A DNA stretch of 31,036 nucleotides, taken from contig CAKPOC010000002.1 of NCBI GenBank assembly GCA_934169535.1, forward strand, positions 1 through 31,036, written 5' to 3'. The notes under the pieces were generated by a model that made no database searches, was not told where the DNA came from, and saw only the letters and a program-made list of their open reading frames with translations. A program made the position numbers and the translations under genes. The stretch's first letter is position 1; every line of letters starts with the position of its first letter. The stretch is from an uncultured Clostridia bacterium. Lineage in GTDB: Bacteria > Bacillota > Clostridia > TANB77 > CAG-508. This document shows, piece after piece, positions 29,444 through 31,036 of the stretch.

Positions 29444-30196
29444 ATGAGAAATAAAATAATTGCAGGCAATTGGAAGATGAACAAATTACCAAATGAAGCC
29501 ATTGAGTTTATGATGGATTTACCAAAGTTAATAGAAAAATGTAATCACGAAGTAATAGTTTGCGTACCTTTTATAGACTTATTTTATTGCGTAAATGCTT
29601 CACAAGACACTAAAATTAAAGTAGGAGCACAAAACATGTTCTGGAAAGAAAGTGGAGCATATACAGGAGAAGTTTCTGGAGAAATGCTAAAAAGCATAAA
29701 CGTAAATTATGTAATAATAGGACATTCAGAAAGAAGAGCTTACTTTAACGAAACAGACGAAGATATTAACAAAAAAGTAAAAGCTGCAATAAAAAATAAC
29801 ATAACACCAATTGTATGTGTTGGAGAAAGCTTAGAACAAAAAGAAGCTGGAAAAACAGTAGAAATAATAACTACACAAGTAGAAAAAGCTTTAGAAGGCA
29901 TAGAAAAAGAAGATGCTCAAAAAGTAATAATTGCATATGAACCAATTTGGGCAATTGGAACAGGAAAAACAGCAACAGCAGAAGACGCAAACAATAGTAT
30001 AAAACAAATAAGAAGCAAAATTAGTAAATTATATGGAGAAGAAACCGCAGAAAAAATTCACATTTTGTATGGAGGAAGTGTAAAATCTTCTAATGCAAAG
30101 GAGCTATTTGAAACATCTGATATAGATGGAGCTTTAATAGGTGGAGCAAGTTTAAATGCAGAAGAATTTGCAAAAATTGCAAATTACGACAAATAA
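29444..30196 (+). CDS. tpiA: Triosephosphate isomerase
   Basis: A 250-residue TIM-barrel enzyme interconverting DHAP and glyceraldehyde-3-phosphate. Asn9 and Lys11 (GNWKMN), His94 (IIGHSERRAYF) and catalytic Glu166 (AYEPIWAIGTGKTA) are all present, and the phosphate loop is LYGGSVKSSN. The sequence is the usual length. AGGAGA precedes the ATG. The pgk-tpiA-gpmI order matches Firmicutes glycolytic operons. Confidence 0.98.
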   Translation: MRNKIIAGNWKMNKLPNEAIEFMMDLPKLIEKCNHEVIVCVPFIDLFYCVNASQDTKIKVGAQNMFWKESGAYTGEVSGEMLKSINVNYVIIGHSERRAYFNETDEDINKKVKAAIKNNITPIVCVGESLEQKEAGKTVEIITTQVEKALEGIEKEDAQKVIIAYEPIWAIGTGKTATAEDANNSIKQIRSKISKLYGEETAEKIHILYGGSVKSSNAKELFETSDIDGALIGGASLNAEEFAKIANYDK

Positions 30197-30242
30197 AAGC
30201 AGAACTATTTGCTAGCAAGCAAATAATAGAAAGGAACTATAA

Positions 30243-31036
30243 ATGAAAAATCAAAAATTAACAATGTTAATGATATTAGATGGATTTGGAATAAATGAAA
30301 ATGAACAAGGAAATGCAGTAAAATTAGCAAAAACTCCAAACATAGATAAATTAATGCAAACATGTCCAACAACTAAAATGTATACAAGTGGATTAAAAGT
30401 GGGTCTTCCAGATGGGCAAATGGGAAATTCCGAAGTAGGACACACAAATATTGGAGCTGGAAGAATTGTATATCAAGACTTAACAAAAATAACAAAATCA
30501 ATTGAAGATGGAGATTTTTTCTCTAACCCTGAATTTAATAAAGCAATAGAAAATTGTAAAAAATACAATTCTAAATTGCACATAATGGGACTTCTTTCAG
30601 ATGGTGGAGTTCACAGCCATATACGTCATTTATATGGATTATTGGAACTTGCAAAAAGAAAAGATTTTGATAAAGTATTTGTACACTGCTTTATGGATGG
30701 AAGAGATACACCACCAGCTTCAGGTGAATCATATATTACAAGCTTAGAAGAAAAAATGAAGGAAAAGGGTATTGGAAAAATAGCTACTCTTTCAGGAAGA
30801 TTCTATGCAATGGATAGAGATAAAAGATGGAACAGAATTCAAAAAGCTTATGATGCAATGGTAAATGGAAAAGGACCAAAAGCTACATCTGCAATTTCTG
30901 CAATAGAAAGTTCTTATCAAAAAGAAATTTTTGATGAATTTGTTGAGCCAACAGTAATTACAAATGGAGATGAACCTGTTGCTAAAATTGAACCACATGA
31001 TTCTGTAATATTCTTTAACTTTAGACCTGATAGAGC
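30243..31036 (+). CDS. gpmI: 2,3-bisphosphoglycerate-independent phosphoglycerate mutase, 3' end outside window
   Basis: The first 264 residues of GpmI, cut by the window edge (full length about 510). Starts at ATG 30243 after AAAGGAAC. MLMILDGFGINENEQGNAV and PDGQMGNSEVGHTNIGAGRI include the first metal-binding aspartate (Asp13) and the phospho-acceptor Ser63. GLLSDGGVHSHIRHLYGLLE and HCFMDGRDTPPASGE are further signatures, as are GRFYAMDRDKRWNR. It interconverts 3- and 2-phosphoglycerate with Mn2+. An enolase gene is expected beyond the window. Confidence 0.96.
   Translation, partial: MKNQKLTMLMILDGFGINENEQGNAVKLAKTPNIDKLMQTCPTTKMYTSGLKVGLPDGQMGNSEVGHTNIGAGRIVYQDLTKITKSIEDGDFFSNPEFNKAIENCKKYNSKLHIMGLLSDGGVHSHIRHLYGLLELAKRKDFDKVFVHCFMDGRDTPPASGESYITSLEEKMKEKGIGKIATLSGRFYAMDRDKRWNRIQKAYDAMVNGKGPKATSAISAIESSYQKEIFDEFVEPTVITNGDEPVAKIEPHDSVIFFNFRPDR

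Noticed and set aside
1..31036. CRISPR arrays, insertion sequences, tRNA or rRNA genes
   Set aside because: No regularly spaced repeats, transposase signatures or tRNA-like cloverleaf sequences were seen on either strand.

Overview
The window comes from a very AT-rich, low-GC Gram-positive bacterium, most likely an uncultured member of the Clostridia. The reasons are the long S10-spc-alpha ribosomal protein cluster in Firmicutes order, strong GGAGG-type ribosome binding sites before most genes, AGA-dominated arginine usage, consensus sigma-A promoters (TTGACA-N17-TATAAT), zinc-type S14, S4, L36 and adenylate kinase, a SpoVT sporulation regulator, and a clustered glycolytic operon. All positions and motifs were read by eye from the sequence; no database search was run. 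Layout: (1) 1-3683, an accessory surface region: the 3' end of a probable exported protein, a strong hairpin, then an O-antigen-ligase/Wzy-type membrane enzyme overlapping a family 2 glycosyltransferase. (2) 3684-20563, the ribosomal superoperon: rpsJ-rplCDWB-rpsS-rplV-rpsC-rplP-rpmC-rpsQ-rplNXE-rpsN-rpsH-rplFR-rpsE-[no rpmD]-rplO-secY, a terminator, then adk-map and infA-rpmJ-rpsM-rpsK-rpsD-rpoA-rplQ. A perfect consensus promoter and a roughly 220-nt leader with a terminator-like hairpin precede rpsJ; adk and infA have their own promoters. (3) 20554-20890 on the minus strand, a small broken gene (membrane helix plus glycosyltransferase-A-like segment) missed by start-codon ORF calling because the frame is interrupted. 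(4) 21062-26902, recD2-comF-KAP-family ATPase-spoVT and a 69-residue orphan protein. (5) 27068-31036, glycolysis: gapA, pgk, tpiA and the 5' part of gpmI. The ribosomal genes supply subunits, the Sec channel, processing enzymes (methionine aminopeptidase), IF-1 and RNA polymerase alpha together, as in other Firmicutes. The most notable points are: loss of rpmD (L30) from its usual site together with lysine/charge-rich expansions in L17, L22, L23 and L29, all proteins around the nascent-chain exit; several structured, unusually long spacers inside the ribosomal operon, including one that flanks the rpoA ribosome binding site with two hairpins; the broken minus-strand gene; and the soluble KAP-type ATPase placed after recD2 and comF.
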